Positions 1 through 8,895 of a stretch of 64,000 nucleotides of DNA are shown here, piece by piece. The first letter of the stretch is position 1. Each line of letters starts with the position of its first letter. Both the position numbers and the translations under genes were made by a program. The notes beneath the pieces were generated by a model. The model saw nothing but the letters and a program-made list of their open reading frames with translations. It ran no database searches and was not told the origin of the DNA. Source of the DNA: JAFGXT01 sp963677165. GTDB lineage: Bacteria > Verrucomicrobiota > Lentisphaeria > Victivallales > SZUA-371. The stretch covers positions 1,488,001 to 1,552,000 of the forward strand of contig CAXXSX010000002.1 of the NCBI GenBank assembly GCA_963677165.2, read 5' to 3'.

Positions 1-303
1 GAACTGACAGTTATTCTTAGAAATTCAAATGTCTGGCCTTCCGACAGAATCTTACGTCCGTTCTTGAGTGAGTTTCCCAATGTTTATATGGAGACCTCCT
101 ACTATTTAACGGCAGATGGTATTGAATCATTGGTGGCGGATGGCTTTGGCAAGCAAATACTATTTTCAACCCATTTTCAGGAAATGCATGTTGGAGGTCC
201 CATGTTAATGCTCAAACATGCAAATATTTCTGAATCAGAAAAGTCACTTATCGCGGCAAAAAATCTTGAGCGGATATTGGAGAGTATAAATTATGATCAA
301 TAA
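1..303 (+). CDS. Amidohydrolase family protein, C-terminal part (cut by window edge)
   Basis: The reading frame is open from base 1, so the start lies outside the window. About 100 C-terminal residues are visible. They contain FPNVYMETSYY, then a Gly-Ile-Glu and an ILFSTHF segment. This is the usual order near the end of amidohydrolase_2 TIM-barrel hydrolases, where the last strand carries a metal-binding Asp as G(S/T)D. Here the equivalent is ILFSTHF, without that Asp. The stop overlaps the start of the next gene, which belongs to the same superfamily, so the two are probably co-translated and may work as a pair. Family assignment is fairly sure; substrate is unknown. Confidence 0.7.
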   Translation, partial: ELTVILRNSNVWPSDRILRPFLSEFPNVYMETSYYLTADGIESLVADGFGKQILFSTHFQEMHVGGPMLMLKHANISESEKSLIAAKNLERILESINYDQ

Positions 304-1138
304 TAGTTCAAAATTGGCAAAAATACTCTGGGAAAAAGGCTTTTCTGAAAATTGTCCGATAATAGATTTCCATGCTCATATGAACCCGATGCCGGGCGGA
401 TATCTTCCCGAAGATACTGCTGACAAAATGTATCATAAAATGATTCGGTGCAATACCCGATTAATGCTTTTCTGCGGTCATGAGGCCTTGTTTGCTCCTG
501 CCAGTAACCATATAAAAGATATTAATGCAGTGCGCAAACACCCGGACCGGATGCGAGCTTATTTTGCCATTAATGGTAATTCTCCGGATATAGAAGCTGA
601 CTATGAACGGTTTGTAGATAATCCTGATGTCTTTGTTGGCCTGAAAAGTCTTCCTGACTATTTTCATTATGCAATATCTGACGAAATTTACAAACCTTTT
701 TATGAATACATAAATGACCGTAAATTACTATATCTGTCCCATACCTGGGGCGGGAGCGAATATAATGGCATTAAGGAAGTTGAAAAATTCTTAAAAACTT
801 ATCCTGATGTCACTTTTATTGCGGGACATTCATTTCATGGGGAATGGGACGAAGCTGCCAGATTGTGTAATACCTATGAAAATCTCTATCTGGAACTTAC
901 TGCTGTCATAGACGAAATTGGTCCATTGGAATATCTGCTGAAAAAATGTGGTTCGGAAAAAATGCTGTTCGGTACTGATTTACCATGGTTTGACACATTG
1001 CACGGAGTTGGCTATATCCTTTCTACAGAAATGTCTGATACCGATCGGGAAAACATTCTTTACCGGAATGGAGTGCGAATTCTGCAGAAATATGAATGGT
1101 TCCAAAAGCTATGGCAGAATCACAAGATGAATATATAG
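293..1138 (+). CDS. Amidohydrolase_2 family metal-dependent hydrolase
   Basis: A 281-residue cytoplasmic protein with no signal peptide. IIDFHAHMN (about residues 23-31) gives the HxH metal motif after strand 1. FIAGHSFHGEW (about 180) supplies the strand-6-type His. LFGTDLPWFD (about 240) supplies the final Asp. This set is typical of amidohydrolase_2 enzymes, which include decarboxylases and lactone or amide hydrolases. The start at 293 has GGAGAG nine bases upstream and overlaps the preceding gene by 11 bases. The preceding gene lacks the terminal Asp while this one keeps it. With sialidase-like, isomerase and oxidoreductase genes downstream, a role in sugar-derivative breakdown is inferred. 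Confidence 0.8.
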   Translation: MINNSSKLAKILWEKGFSENCPIIDFHAHMNPMPGGYLPEDTADKMYHKMIRCNTRLMLFCGHEALFAPASNHIKDINAVRKHPDRMRAYFAINGNSPDIEADYERFVDNPDVFVGLKSLPDYFHYAISDEIYKPFYEYINDRKLLYLSHTWGGSEYNGIKEVEKFLKTYPDVTFIAGHSFHGEWDEAARLCNTYENLYLELTAVIDEIGPLEYLLKKCGSEKMLFGTDLPWFDTLHGVGYILSTEMSDTDRENILYRNGVRILQKYEWFQKLWQNHKMNI

Positions 1139-1244
1139 ATTTGACAATGAAATCAAAATACTTAAAAGCATCTGCGGAACTTTCCCTTTAGCTTTTCCAA
1201 GGACTACGCAAAAAAATGAATAGCGGCAAAATACCGTGAAAAAT

Positions 1245-1282
1245 ATAGAAAAAACGAAACACTTTGCCATTGTTTTTTCTAT
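1245..1282 (+). terminator. AT-rich hairpin, possible terminator or leader structure
   Basis: ATAGAAAAAAC at 1245-1255 pairs perfectly with GTTTTTTCTAT at 1272-1282 (11 bp, 16-base loop), and a T-rich run follows. It lies between the amidohydrolase gene and the uroporphyrinogen-decarboxylase-like gene starting at 1315. It may end part of the upstream transcription, or it may fold in the leader of the next gene. The stem is weak because it is A/T-rich. Confidence 0.35.
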
Positions 1283-1314
1283 TTAAATTTTTTTTTACAC
1301 AGGAGAACAACTCT

Positions 1315-2505
1315 ATGGATTATAAAAAGGTGCAAGACGAAATGAGTCACAGAGAACGCGTCATGCATGTTCTCAATTACGAGGAATATGATCGTCTTCC
1401 AATAGCAACAATGGGGTTTTGGCCTGAAACTCTGTTGAAATGGCAGGCGGAAGGTCACCTTACAGAAGAAGAAGTGCAAATGCATGTTGAAGGAAATACT
1501 TATAATCATGCAATCCTTAAGAAACTCGGATTTGATTTCAGTTGGGAAGGAACTTTTGTACGTTTTAATACCCGGTTATCACCTCCATTCGAGCGAAAGG
1601 TAATAGAGCAGCTTCCTGACGGATCGCGAAATGTTCAAAACCAGGATGGGGTAACGGTTCTTGAGGTGGATGATGTTGTATCAATCCAGGCGGAAGTTGA
1701 TCATTTGCTGAAAGACCGCCGTTCATGGGAAGAACACTATCTGCCCAAATTACAATTCAATGAGCAACGAGTGAGTGAAGCGCTGGTAACAGTTGCCGGT
1801 GAAAAGGTGCCAATTGATGCCGGCGGCCTGAAACATCTGGTTGAACATGGTGTAAATGATGAAATATACCATGTACTACATTGCGGCAGTCTGGTCGGTT
1901 TTATTCGCAACGTCGTGGGAGTTGAGGGGCTTTCATATATCTATGCTGATGATGAAGACCTGTTCGATGAAATTATCAATACGGTTGGTGAACTTTCCTA
2001 TCAATGTGCAAAAAACATATTACAACGAGGAGCCCGTTTTGATATGGCACATTTCTGGGAGGATATATGTTTCAATAGCGGTCCCCTCATCATACCAGAC
2101 GTTTTTGCGGAAAAAGTGGGTCCCCACTATCGTCGTATCACCGACCTTTTGCGGCAATATGACATAAACATCATTTCAGTCGATTGTGATGGTTTGATAG
2201 ACAGTCTGGTTCCGACGTGGCTTAACAATGGAGTTAACACCATGTTTCCCATTGAAGTCGGTACATGGCACGCTTCAATTGCAGACTGGCGGGAAGAATA
2301 CGGGAAAAAAATACGTGGAGTCGGCGGCATGAAAAAACATGTATTTGCCCAGGACAGGAGTGCGGTGGATCACGAAATTGAACGACTGAAGCCGCTTGTC
2401 GAAATGGGGGGCTATATACCAATGCCCGATCATCGTATTCCCCCGGATGCACGTTGGGAAAATGTCGCATATTACTGTGAGCGTCTTCGTAGCGTATTTA
2501 GCTAA
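1315..2505 (+). CDS. Uroporphyrinogen decarboxylase (URO-D) family protein
   Basis: A 396-residue protein. The ATG at 1315 is chosen over an earlier in-frame ATG at 1264 because AGGAG lies just upstream, and the extra N-terminus would be low-complexity Phe-rich sequence. It opens with MSHRERVMHVLNYEEYDRLP, the usual start of catabolic URO-D superfamily proteins (compare the 'R..l.G..pDr.Pv' pattern). A barrel core and GGMKKHVF near the C-terminus follow. In this phylum such proteins usually sit in catabolic operons rather than haem operons. They resemble corrinoid methyltransferase partners, but no corrinoid protein is present here, so the reaction is unknown. Confidence 0.75.
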   Translation: MDYKKVQDEMSHRERVMHVLNYEEYDRLPIATMGFWPETLLKWQAEGHLTEEEVQMHVEGNTYNHAILKKLGFDFSWEGTFVRFNTRLSPPFERKVIEQLPDGSRNVQNQDGVTVLEVDDVVSIQAEVDHLLKDRRSWEEHYLPKLQFNEQRVSEALVTVAGEKVPIDAGGLKHLVEHGVNDEIYHVLHCGSLVGFIRNVVGVEGLSYIYADDEDLFDEIINTVGELSYQCAKNILQRGARFDMAHFWEDICFNSGPLIIPDVFAEKVGPHYRRITDLLRQYDINIISVDCDGLIDSLVPTWLNNGVNTMFPIEVGTWHASIADWREEYGKKIRGVGGMKKHVFAQDRSAVDHEIERLKPLVEMGGYIPMPDHRIPPDARWENVAYYCERLRSVFS

Positions 2506-2575
2506 GAGGATGGACTTGATAAATATACCCAGTTCTCTTGAATCTCAGTTAAAAGTAGAAATACAGGAATAGAAT

Positions 2576-3628
2576 ATGAAAAGGTTTTTCCTAATTGTTA
2601 TTGTGTTGTTTTGCGGACAAATCAGAGCTGCGGATTTTTCCTGGTCGTTTTTGGGAACGCCAAGTAAAAAAACATCACAAAACTCCGAAATCGCGTTATT
2701 TGACGGAAATATAAATTACAATACGAATCATGTAATATGGGATGCTCGATATGCTCCCAAAGGGTGTGGAGTATTATTTAAATTTGATCAGCCCACAACC
2801 ATCAGTCGGATGGAGGTCTTTACCGCAAAGCCCAATCAGCTTCAAATGGCTCCGCTTAAAACAGAATTTTTCCTGTGGGATGAAGCCCACAACAAATGGG
2901 AAAATGGAGCATGTATTAAAGATGTAACTGGTAAAGCTTCTGATAAAAAGTTCACTCGTTCTTCTATAAAAACAGCGTGGAAGGCTCCTGATAAACCAGT
3001 TAAAGCCTTAAAGATATTGATGTATGGAGCCGGAATATGGTTAACGGAGATTAAGCTTTATGCTAAGAATATCGGAGGTGATGAATATTTACTCAAGCCG
3101 CATAAATCCGTTTCTACATCAGCTGGAGATGCCGTAGTCAGTGTCAGTTCATTTGGCGGTGGTTCTATTGGTAATATTGGTTTTTGGAATGTTAAAAACA
3201 CTTATGTTGGAAATCCTAACGTATTGAATCGCCGTGATCGTGTTGTATTTCATTTCGACTTGAGCGAATATTTACAGGCAGGTAAGATAAAACAAGCGAT
3301 TTTGGTTTTACCTCTGCAGCCGTTCGGAGTGCTGAAAGGCAATAAAATTGAACTGGAATATTTCAAAACTGAACATGCTCCGGTTTTTAAAATGGATCTT
3401 ATTTCCAACGATGTTCTTCCGGTAGCCACTATGTTCATTGATTCGAAAAGTCAGGTACTGCATAATTTAAATGTAACAAAAATGATTAATGACGCATTGA
3501 GCCGTGGAGAAGGATCCATTGCATTTCGAGTTCGAAATATTACCATTGAAAAGGTTGGTAACAGATACAATAAGCCAGAAGGCGTAAGCATTGATTATAA
3601 GAAACTAAAGCTGGAAATTATCAAATGA
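2576..3628 (+). CDS. Secreted discoidin-like / DNRLRE-like carbohydrate-binding protein
   Basis: A 350-residue exported protein with a cleavable signal peptide (MKRFFLIVIVLFCGQIRAAD). Residues about 25-165 look like a discoidin (F5/8 type C-like) sandwich: GVLFKFDQPTTISRMEVFT, then ALKILMYGAGIWLTEIKLYA. Residues about 175-345 look like a DNRLRE/CBM96-like domain, with a short FHFDLSEYL motif followed by QAILVLPLQ and an FRVRN segment. No catalytic residues are recognised, so it probably binds glycans outside the cytoplasm. Its stop overlaps the next start (ATGA), which implies tight coupling to the DUF4838 protein. Confidence 0.6.
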   Translation: MKRFFLIVIVLFCGQIRAADFSWSFLGTPSKKTSQNSEIALFDGNINYNTNHVIWDARYAPKGCGVLFKFDQPTTISRMEVFTAKPNQLQMAPLKTEFFLWDEAHNKWENGACIKDVTGKASDKKFTRSSIKTAWKAPDKPVKALKILMYGAGIWLTEIKLYAKNIGGDEYLLKPHKSVSTSAGDAVVSVSSFGGGSIGNIGFWNVKNTYVGNPNVLNRRDRVVFHFDLSEYLQAGKIKQAILVLPLQPFGVLKGNKIELEYFKTEHAPVFKMDLISNDVLPVATMFIDSKSQVLHNLNVTKMINDALSRGEGSIAFRVRNITIEKVGNRYNKPEGVSIDYKKLKLEIIK

Positions 3629-5931
3629 AATTTAATCTCTTTCTAATTATTTTTATCTCGGGTATGTTTTCAATTCAAGCGGCGTTGCTTGATCATACGG
3701 GAAAACCATATAAAGAAATCGTTATCGCGGCAGATGCGGCAGATTCGGTTAAGCTTGCAGCAAAAGAATTACAAAAGTTTTCTCGTGAAATTTGTAAGGC
3801 GGATTTAAAAATTGTCAACAAAGCCAGTCTATTTCCAGTCATCTTTGTTGGAGATTCCTCAGGGCTCAGAGAACGCGGAATTACTGCATCCAAACTTCCT
3901 TCCGAAGGATATCTGATTAAAACAGGTGATAATTATCTGGCGATTCTGGGACGAGATTATAGGGGAAAGCCTCTGCTCGGTCCGAGAAATCCGTGGCGTG
4001 GTGTTGAAGCATACAATCCAAAATTGAAGCTGGCGGCTTTTGGAGAAGCGGGAACCTTGACAGGTGTCTATGAATTCCTTCGGCAGGTTGGAAAGATTCG
4101 TTTTTACCTTCCCGGCAAATTAGGGACCGTTATTACCCCAGTACCTGATCTGACAGTACCTGAGATGAATCTTTCCGGTGCTCCCCGGGCGGGTTACCGC
4201 TATCCTTGGTTTTCCATGTTTGCTCATAGTCCGGAAAGTGCATTATGGGCACGTCGTATAGGCTTTGGCGGAAAGACCCCGGTAATGATTATCCATTCTT
4301 ATCGAAGATTCCAGAAATACCGCAATTCTCATCCTGAGTATTTTGCCCTGGCTGACGGGAAGCGGGCCTTTGATGCCGAATGCGCGGCTGATGGGCAGGG
4401 ACATCTTTGCCTGACCAATCCAGCCGTAATAAAACAATGGGCTGATGACATAATTAAATATTTTGAACAAAACCCACAGATTGATGTTTACCCGTTGGTT
4501 CCAAGTGATGGATTAACAAGAATTTGTGAATGTAAGAATTGCCAGGCGGAACTTTGTCCGGCAGCCGGTCCCGACGGTAAGTTCTCTTATCATATCTGGA
4601 ATTTTACGAGAAAAGTTGCGGCATTGGTAGGCAAGCGCTTCCCCAATAAATATGTAGGATGTCTGGCGTATGAACACTATCGGACGCCCCCACCTGAAAT
4701 CAAACATATGCCGAATGTTGCTGTAATGGTTTGCAACTGGCGCAGTCAACTAGCCAATCCAAAGAAGTCGGCAAAGTTCCATGCTGAGATAGCGGCCTGG
4801 TCGGCAAAGGCAGACCGTATTTATTTGTGGAGCTGGTATCTTGACCATTGGCTGCCCTGGAGCGGTCTTCCGGTAATTTTCACCGATACGATTGGACGCG
4901 AGCTAAAATATTTGTTCAAAAATCCTAAATATTGCGGTGAATTTATCGAATCGGAAGGACAAAACGGAAAGCATAACCAGATGCCAACTCCCGGGATGCA
5001 GCATTTGAACCTTTATGTAACCGCCCGGCTTTACTGGAACCCGAAATTGAAAGTTAGTGGCCTGGTCGATGAATACTGTAAACTCTTCTATGGCCCTGCC
5101 GCCGCTCCGATGAGATCATTTTGGTTGACTGCTCAACAAGTGCGCTCCAAATGCATCATAAAAAATCCAAATTGCTCGCCATGTGATGTTTTTACACCGG
5201 CTTTATGTGCAGAACTTAATGCCTTTTTGAAACAGGCAGTAGATGCTACTGCTGCTGGTTCTGTTTATCGTCAACGAGTAGAATTGATTCGGAAAGAATT
5301 TTCCGTCGGTTCAAAAAGATTAATGCGGCTGGAGAATATTGGTATTCAAAAGTTAGCCATACCGCTTGTGAACAGAAACAGTCCTTTCAGGAATGTAAAG
5401 CCTGTCAAATTTTTCGGTACTAATGGGGAGAAGTATAGCCCGTTAACCTGGTTATATGCCGGATACGATAGACAATACCTGTATTTGAAATTTATTTGTT
5501 TTGAACCAAAGATGGCAGAATTACGGAATAAAGTGACAAGCCATGATGATAGTGCAACGTGGACGGATGACAGTATTGAAATTTTCATCTGCCCGGATGA
5601 ATCCAAGCGAAAAAAATGCTATCAACTGGTTATCAATGCGAACAGTGCTCTTTTTGACGGAAAGGTTCTGAGCGCCGCAGGACGTGATCCCAAATGGAAT
5701 AGTAAGGCTAAGATCAAAACCCAAAAAGAAGGAAACCGCTGGATTATTGAAGTCTGTCTTCCTTTTGCCAGTATTGGTATCAATGATCCTAATTTTACTG
5801 GAGAACTGGCAGCTAATTTCTATCGAAATCGATCGGTTAATAAAAAGGTAACAACAAGCTGTTGGTCTCCTACCGGTAGTTTTGCCCATTATACTCCTGA
5901 TAAGTTTGGAGTGCTGAAGCTGAAAAAATAA
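3625..5931 (+). CDS. Secreted DUF4838 protein with C-terminal CBM9-like domain
   Basis: A 768-residue protein with a signal peptide ending near IQAALL. Residues about 25-110 resemble the N-terminal domain of GH67 alpha-glucuronidases (VKLAAKELQKFS, then FVGDSSG). The DUF4838 TIM-barrel-like core carries HPEYFALADGKRAF and the Cys motif CECKNC. The last ~160 residues have a CBM9-like pattern: TWTDDSIEIFICPDE, then a WIIEVCLPFASIGI segment. Enzymatic activity in DUF4838 proteins is suspected from the fold, not established here. A second DUF4838 protein starts at 28502. Start 3625 overlaps the previous stop. Confidence 0.75.
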   Translation: MKFNLFLIIFISGMFSIQAALLDHTGKPYKEIVIAADAADSVKLAAKELQKFSREICKADLKIVNKASLFPVIFVGDSSGLRERGITASKLPSEGYLIKTGDNYLAILGRDYRGKPLLGPRNPWRGVEAYNPKLKLAAFGEAGTLTGVYEFLRQVGKIRFYLPGKLGTVITPVPDLTVPEMNLSGAPRAGYRYPWFSMFAHSPESALWARRIGFGGKTPVMIIHSYRRFQKYRNSHPEYFALADGKRAFDAECAADGQGHLCLTNPAVIKQWADDIIKYFEQNPQIDVYPLVPSDGLTRICECKNCQAELCPAAGPDGKFSYHIWNFTRKVAALVGKRFPNKYVGCLAYEHYRTPPPEIKHMPNVAVMVCNWRSQLANPKKSAKFHAEIAAWSAKADRIYLWSWYLDHWLPWSGLPVIFTDTIGRELKYLFKNPKYCGEFIESEGQNGKHNQMPTPGMQHLNLYVTARLYWNPKLKVSGLVDEYCKLFYGPAAAPMRSFWLTAQQVRSKCIIKNPNCSPCDVFTPALCAELNAFLKQAVDATAAGSVYRQRVELIRKEFSVGSKRLMRLENIGIQKLAIPLVNRNSPFRNVKPVKFFGTNGEKYSPLTWLYAGYDRQYLYLKFICFEPKMAELRNKVTSHDDSATWTDDSIEIFICPDESKRKKCYQLVINANSALFDGKVLSAAGRDPKWNSKAKIKTQKEGNRWIIEVCLPFASIGINDPNFTGELAANFYRNRSVNKKVTTSCWSPTGSFAHYTPDKFGVLKLKK

Positions 5932-5980
5932 TTACGGTTCGCTACAGATCAAAGTAAAATAATTATAGGAATAACGAATA

Positions 5981-6994
5981 ATGAAAGAAGAATTAATTTT
6001 CCAGGAACCTCTTCCGGTTGAACAGTGTCATGCCAGTACTATTCTTGAACTGCCTGATGGACGTTTCATTTCCGCATGCTTCGGCGGCTCATCAGAAGGA
6101 AATCTGGATGTCGGGATATGGAGTACAATCCGAACAGAAAACGGCTGGGAAAGACCTCTATTGTTAACAAAAGTAAATAATAAGCCACATTGGAATCCGG
6201 TTTTATTTATGGATCCGAACGGTGTTGTCACTCTTTTTTTTAAAGTGGGTAATTCACCAGCCTACTGGAAAACGTGGATCGTAAGGTCGTACGATTATTG
6301 TAAAAGCTGGACGGCCCCGACCGAGTTGGTACCGAGAAGTTTTAGTCGCGGCCCTGTAAAAAATAAATGCATCATTCTTTCGGACGGCTCCTGGCTGGCT
6401 CCGTCATCACGCGAAGCGGGCTGGAGTCAGGCATTTGTTGATCGAAGCGAGGACATGGGAAAAAGCTGGCAAAGGGGCAGACTGATTCCAATGGATAAAA
6501 TAATTGTCGGACAACTGGAAAAGGATGTTCCCGGATTGGGGAAAAAGGGGGACGATATGCGGTTTTCTGCAATTCAACCAACGCTTTGGGAATCTGAGCC
6601 GGGATGTGTCCACATGTTATTAAGAAGCAGCTCTAAATCGATATGCAGAAGCGATTCAAAAGATTATGGGAAAACCTGGTGTAAGGTTTATAAGACCTGT
6701 CTGCCAAACAATAACAGCGGTATAGACTTGGTAAAGCTGAAAGATGGAACACTTATACTGGCATATAATCCGGTTGCCAGTCACTGGGGAGACCGTTGGC
6801 CAATGACTTTGGCTTGCTCAAAGGACAATGGGATATCCTGGCAGAAATTGCGGGATACTGATACTGAACCGTGCAATTATTCATATCCGGCTATAATTGC
6901 TACCAATGACGGTGGAGTGGCTTTAACTTATACATACGACAAGAATAATATCAAATTTATAAAGTTTGATCGTGACGAGGTATTTAAAGTTTAA
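5981..6994 (+). CDS. Sialidase-like BNR/Asp-box repeat protein (exo-alpha-sialidase family)
   Basis: A 337-residue six-bladed beta-propeller protein without a signal peptide. Four Asp-box-like repeats are visible: SYDYCKSW (Gly replaced by Cys), SEDMGKSW, SKDYGKTW and SKDNGISW. It opens with a blade containing ILELPDGRFISACFGGSSEG. This fits the bacterial 'sialidase family' propellers common in this phylum. True sialidase activity is not shown, because I cannot confirm the Arg triad or the catalytic Tyr/Glu. Lack of a signal peptide suggests it acts on an imported oligosaccharide. AGGAAT precedes the start. Confidence 0.75.
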   Translation: MKEELIFQEPLPVEQCHASTILELPDGRFISACFGGSSEGNLDVGIWSTIRTENGWERPLLLTKVNNKPHWNPVLFMDPNGVVTLFFKVGNSPAYWKTWIVRSYDYCKSWTAPTELVPRSFSRGPVKNKCIILSDGSWLAPSSREAGWSQAFVDRSEDMGKSWQRGRLIPMDKIIVGQLEKDVPGLGKKGDDMRFSAIQPTLWESEPGCVHMLLRSSSKSICRSDSKDYGKTWCKVYKTCLPNNNSGIDLVKLKDGTLILAYNPVASHWGDRWPMTLACSKDNGISWQKLRDTDTEPCNYSYPAIIATNDGGVALTYTYDKNNIKFIKFDRDEVFKV

Positions 6995-7024
6995 AATCAA
7001 CCAAGTACAAGTGATGTTTTCATG

Positions 7025-7050
7025 CTGAATCGGGTTTCATTCCGATTCAG
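7025..7050 (+). terminator. Perfect 9-bp hairpin in the 154-bp gap
   Basis: CTGAATCGG (7025-7033) pairs with CCGATTCAG (7042-7050) around an eight-base loop, just after the sialidase-like gene. The following bases are only moderately T-rich, so this may be a weak terminator or an mRNA-stabilising hairpin that splits expression between the upstream secreted set and the downstream isomerase set. Confidence 0.45.
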
Positions 7051-7148
7051 AATTATCGTTACTTTCAATATCTTATCCGAAAATATTCGTGGGATAAAAG
7101 ATTAGCAGTTTCACCCCAGAACTCAACCTTAATTTATCAGGAGTTACT

Positions 7149-8186
7149 ATGCAGGGAACATTTAGATTTTCATTCGGACCGTGGAATATTCACGAAGGAG
7201 CCGATCCGTTCGGTCCGATGGTGCGTAAAAGCATTACATTCAATGACAAACTGGCAATGTACAAAGATATGGGATTCGACGGTGTTCAATTCCATGACGA
7301 CGATGCAGTGCCGGATATGAACAACATGTCGCAGTCGCAGATAATTGCTTACGCCGGAGAGGTTGCAAGTTGTTTTGAGCGGCATGAACTTACCGCTGAA
7401 TTCGTCGCCCCGCGCCTGTGGGAAGATCCGCGCACGATCGACGGCGGTTATACGTCCAATGATCCGGCATGCCGTGAATATGCTATTGAACGCAGTCTTC
7501 GGACAATTGATATTGCCCGAGCCCTTGGCACAAAAAATATCGTACTCTGGCTAGCGCGTGAAGGAACCTATATTCGCGAAGCAAAGGATTCCGTATGGGC
7601 TGCGGAACGTATTGCCGAAGCTCTCCAGACCATGCTGGATTATGATCCGGAAATCCGTATTATGATCGAATCAAAACCCAATGAACCGATGGATCATACT
7701 TATATCCCGACAATCGGCCATGCCATTGGACTGGGACTGCTGACAACCGCGCCGGAGCGCATTGGCTGCCTGATCGAAAGTGCCCACGCGATCCTTGCCG
7801 GACTCGACCCTTCTGATGAAATGGGGTATGCCATGGCGCACAAAAAACTCTGGAGCGTACACCTTAACGACCAGAACGGACTCAAATTCGATCAGGATAA
7901 AACTTTTGGCGGAGTTGATCTGCGCCGTGCGTTAAATCAGGTTCGCATTCTTGATACACATGGATTCGGCAATACTGGCGAATGGGTTGGCTTGGACGTT
8001 AAGGCTATGCGTAGTCAGAAGGATGGTGTAGCCTGCAAGCACCTGATCAACAGCCGTAGAATCTTTATGAGGTTATTGGAGATCAGTCGTGAGTTGGATG
8101 ACTCTAAGATCGAAGCGCTGCGCGGCCAACGTGATTACGAAGAGCTGGAAGCATACATTATCAGTAATCTGATCGGTCAAATCTGA
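7149..8186 (+). CDS. Xylose isomerase-family protein (actinobacterial XylA-like)
   Basis: A 345-residue TIM-barrel protein clearly related to class I (Streptomyces/Actinoplanes) xylose isomerases. FHDDDAVPD (residues 48-56) matches the catalytic His/Asp motif. MIESKPNEP supplies the metal-binding Glu and Lys, and ESAHA the next Glu/His. FDQDKTFGGVDLR supplies the Asp-x-Asp metal pair. One metal Asp of the actinobacterial family (in HIDLNGQ) appears to be His here (VHLNDQ). At 345 residues it is shorter than the usual ~390 and lacks most of the C-terminal arm used in tetramer contacts. It may isomerise another aldose. AGGAG precedes the start. Confidence 0.75.
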   Translation: MQGTFRFSFGPWNIHEGADPFGPMVRKSITFNDKLAMYKDMGFDGVQFHDDDAVPDMNNMSQSQIIAYAGEVASCFERHELTAEFVAPRLWEDPRTIDGGYTSNDPACREYAIERSLRTIDIARALGTKNIVLWLAREGTYIREAKDSVWAAERIAEALQTMLDYDPEIRIMIESKPNEPMDHTYIPTIGHAIGLGLLTTAPERIGCLIESAHAILAGLDPSDEMGYAMAHKKLWSVHLNDQNGLKFDQDKTFGGVDLRRALNQVRILDTHGFGNTGEWVGLDVKAMRSQKDGVACKHLINSRRIFMRLLEISRELDDSKIEALRGQRDYEELEAYIISNLIGQI

Positions 8187-8205
8187 AAATCAGGGTTTTA
8201 TAATT

Positions 8206-8865
8206 ATGGAATCTGATGAGCTGTTCAAATTAATGCAGTGCTCTACCAATCAACGGGTACTGGCCTACGGAACCGGACGGAGATGTATTACTCCGCCGAT
8301 TCCGAGCGGTCTTAATTTTCAGGTGATTTATCCAGAAGTAGTAAGCAATATCTATGTACAGGTTTTGCTGATAAGGGGAGAGGTATATTCGTCCTGGTTG
8401 ATCTGTTTCGATTTACAGGATATTCCCGATAGCCTGAAACTACGCATAGAAGCGAAAATTAAACAATTGCATCAGGATGATATTATTATTTTTGCAACCA
8501 ATCCCAGTGCTTCCGGTCCTGTTCCACATGAAAAGGAAAAAGGATTTATAGAAGAGTATTATCTGCATATCCTCAGGAAAACGTTTGAAGCGGTTAGACA
8601 GTCGTATATCAACATTTCTGCCGGAATTGTATATTACAATCATGATGCCGATAAGCTGGAGATAATGAAGCATGACGACAGCTCAAAAAACATTATCGCG
8701 AAATATTTCGCGAAAAAGGATAATTACAACCGGTATCTGATACATGGCGGAAAACTCGCCCGGTTCAGAGATGAAATAGAGCAAGACAAGTCGACAACGG
8801 TTTTTGTTTTTACGGATGATATTGAAGTTAGAAACATTTATTCAGGTTGTGCAAATGAAGCATAG
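8206..8865 (+). CDS. Neutral-ceramidase-superfamily-like protein, metal site apparently lost
   Basis: A 219-residue cytoplasmic protein of unknown function. The start, GTGRRCITPPIPSG, looks like the N-terminus of alkaline/neutral ceramidase superfamily proteins ('AG..k.dITPp'). The segment ATNPSASGPVP sits where those proteins have a zinc-binding THTHSGP motif, so the His ligands seem to be replaced by Asn and Ser. A YYLHILRKTFEAVRQS helix follows, as in the family. It is much shorter than full ceramidases. It sits between sugar isomerase and oxidoreductase genes, so a sugar-related or regulatory role is more likely than lipid hydrolysis. The assignment is tentative. Confidence 0.45.
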   Translation: MESDELFKLMQCSTNQRVLAYGTGRRCITPPIPSGLNFQVIYPEVVSNIYVQVLLIRGEVYSSWLICFDLQDIPDSLKLRIEAKIKQLHQDDIIIFATNPSASGPVPHEKEKGFIEEYYLHILRKTFEAVRQSYINISAGIVYYNHDADKLEIMKHDDSSKNIIAKYFAKKDNYNRYLIHGGKLARFRDEIEQDKSTTVFVFTDDIEVRNIYSGCANEA

Positions 8866-8895
8866 TTTGATTCTATAAGCAGGAGAAAATGGCAA

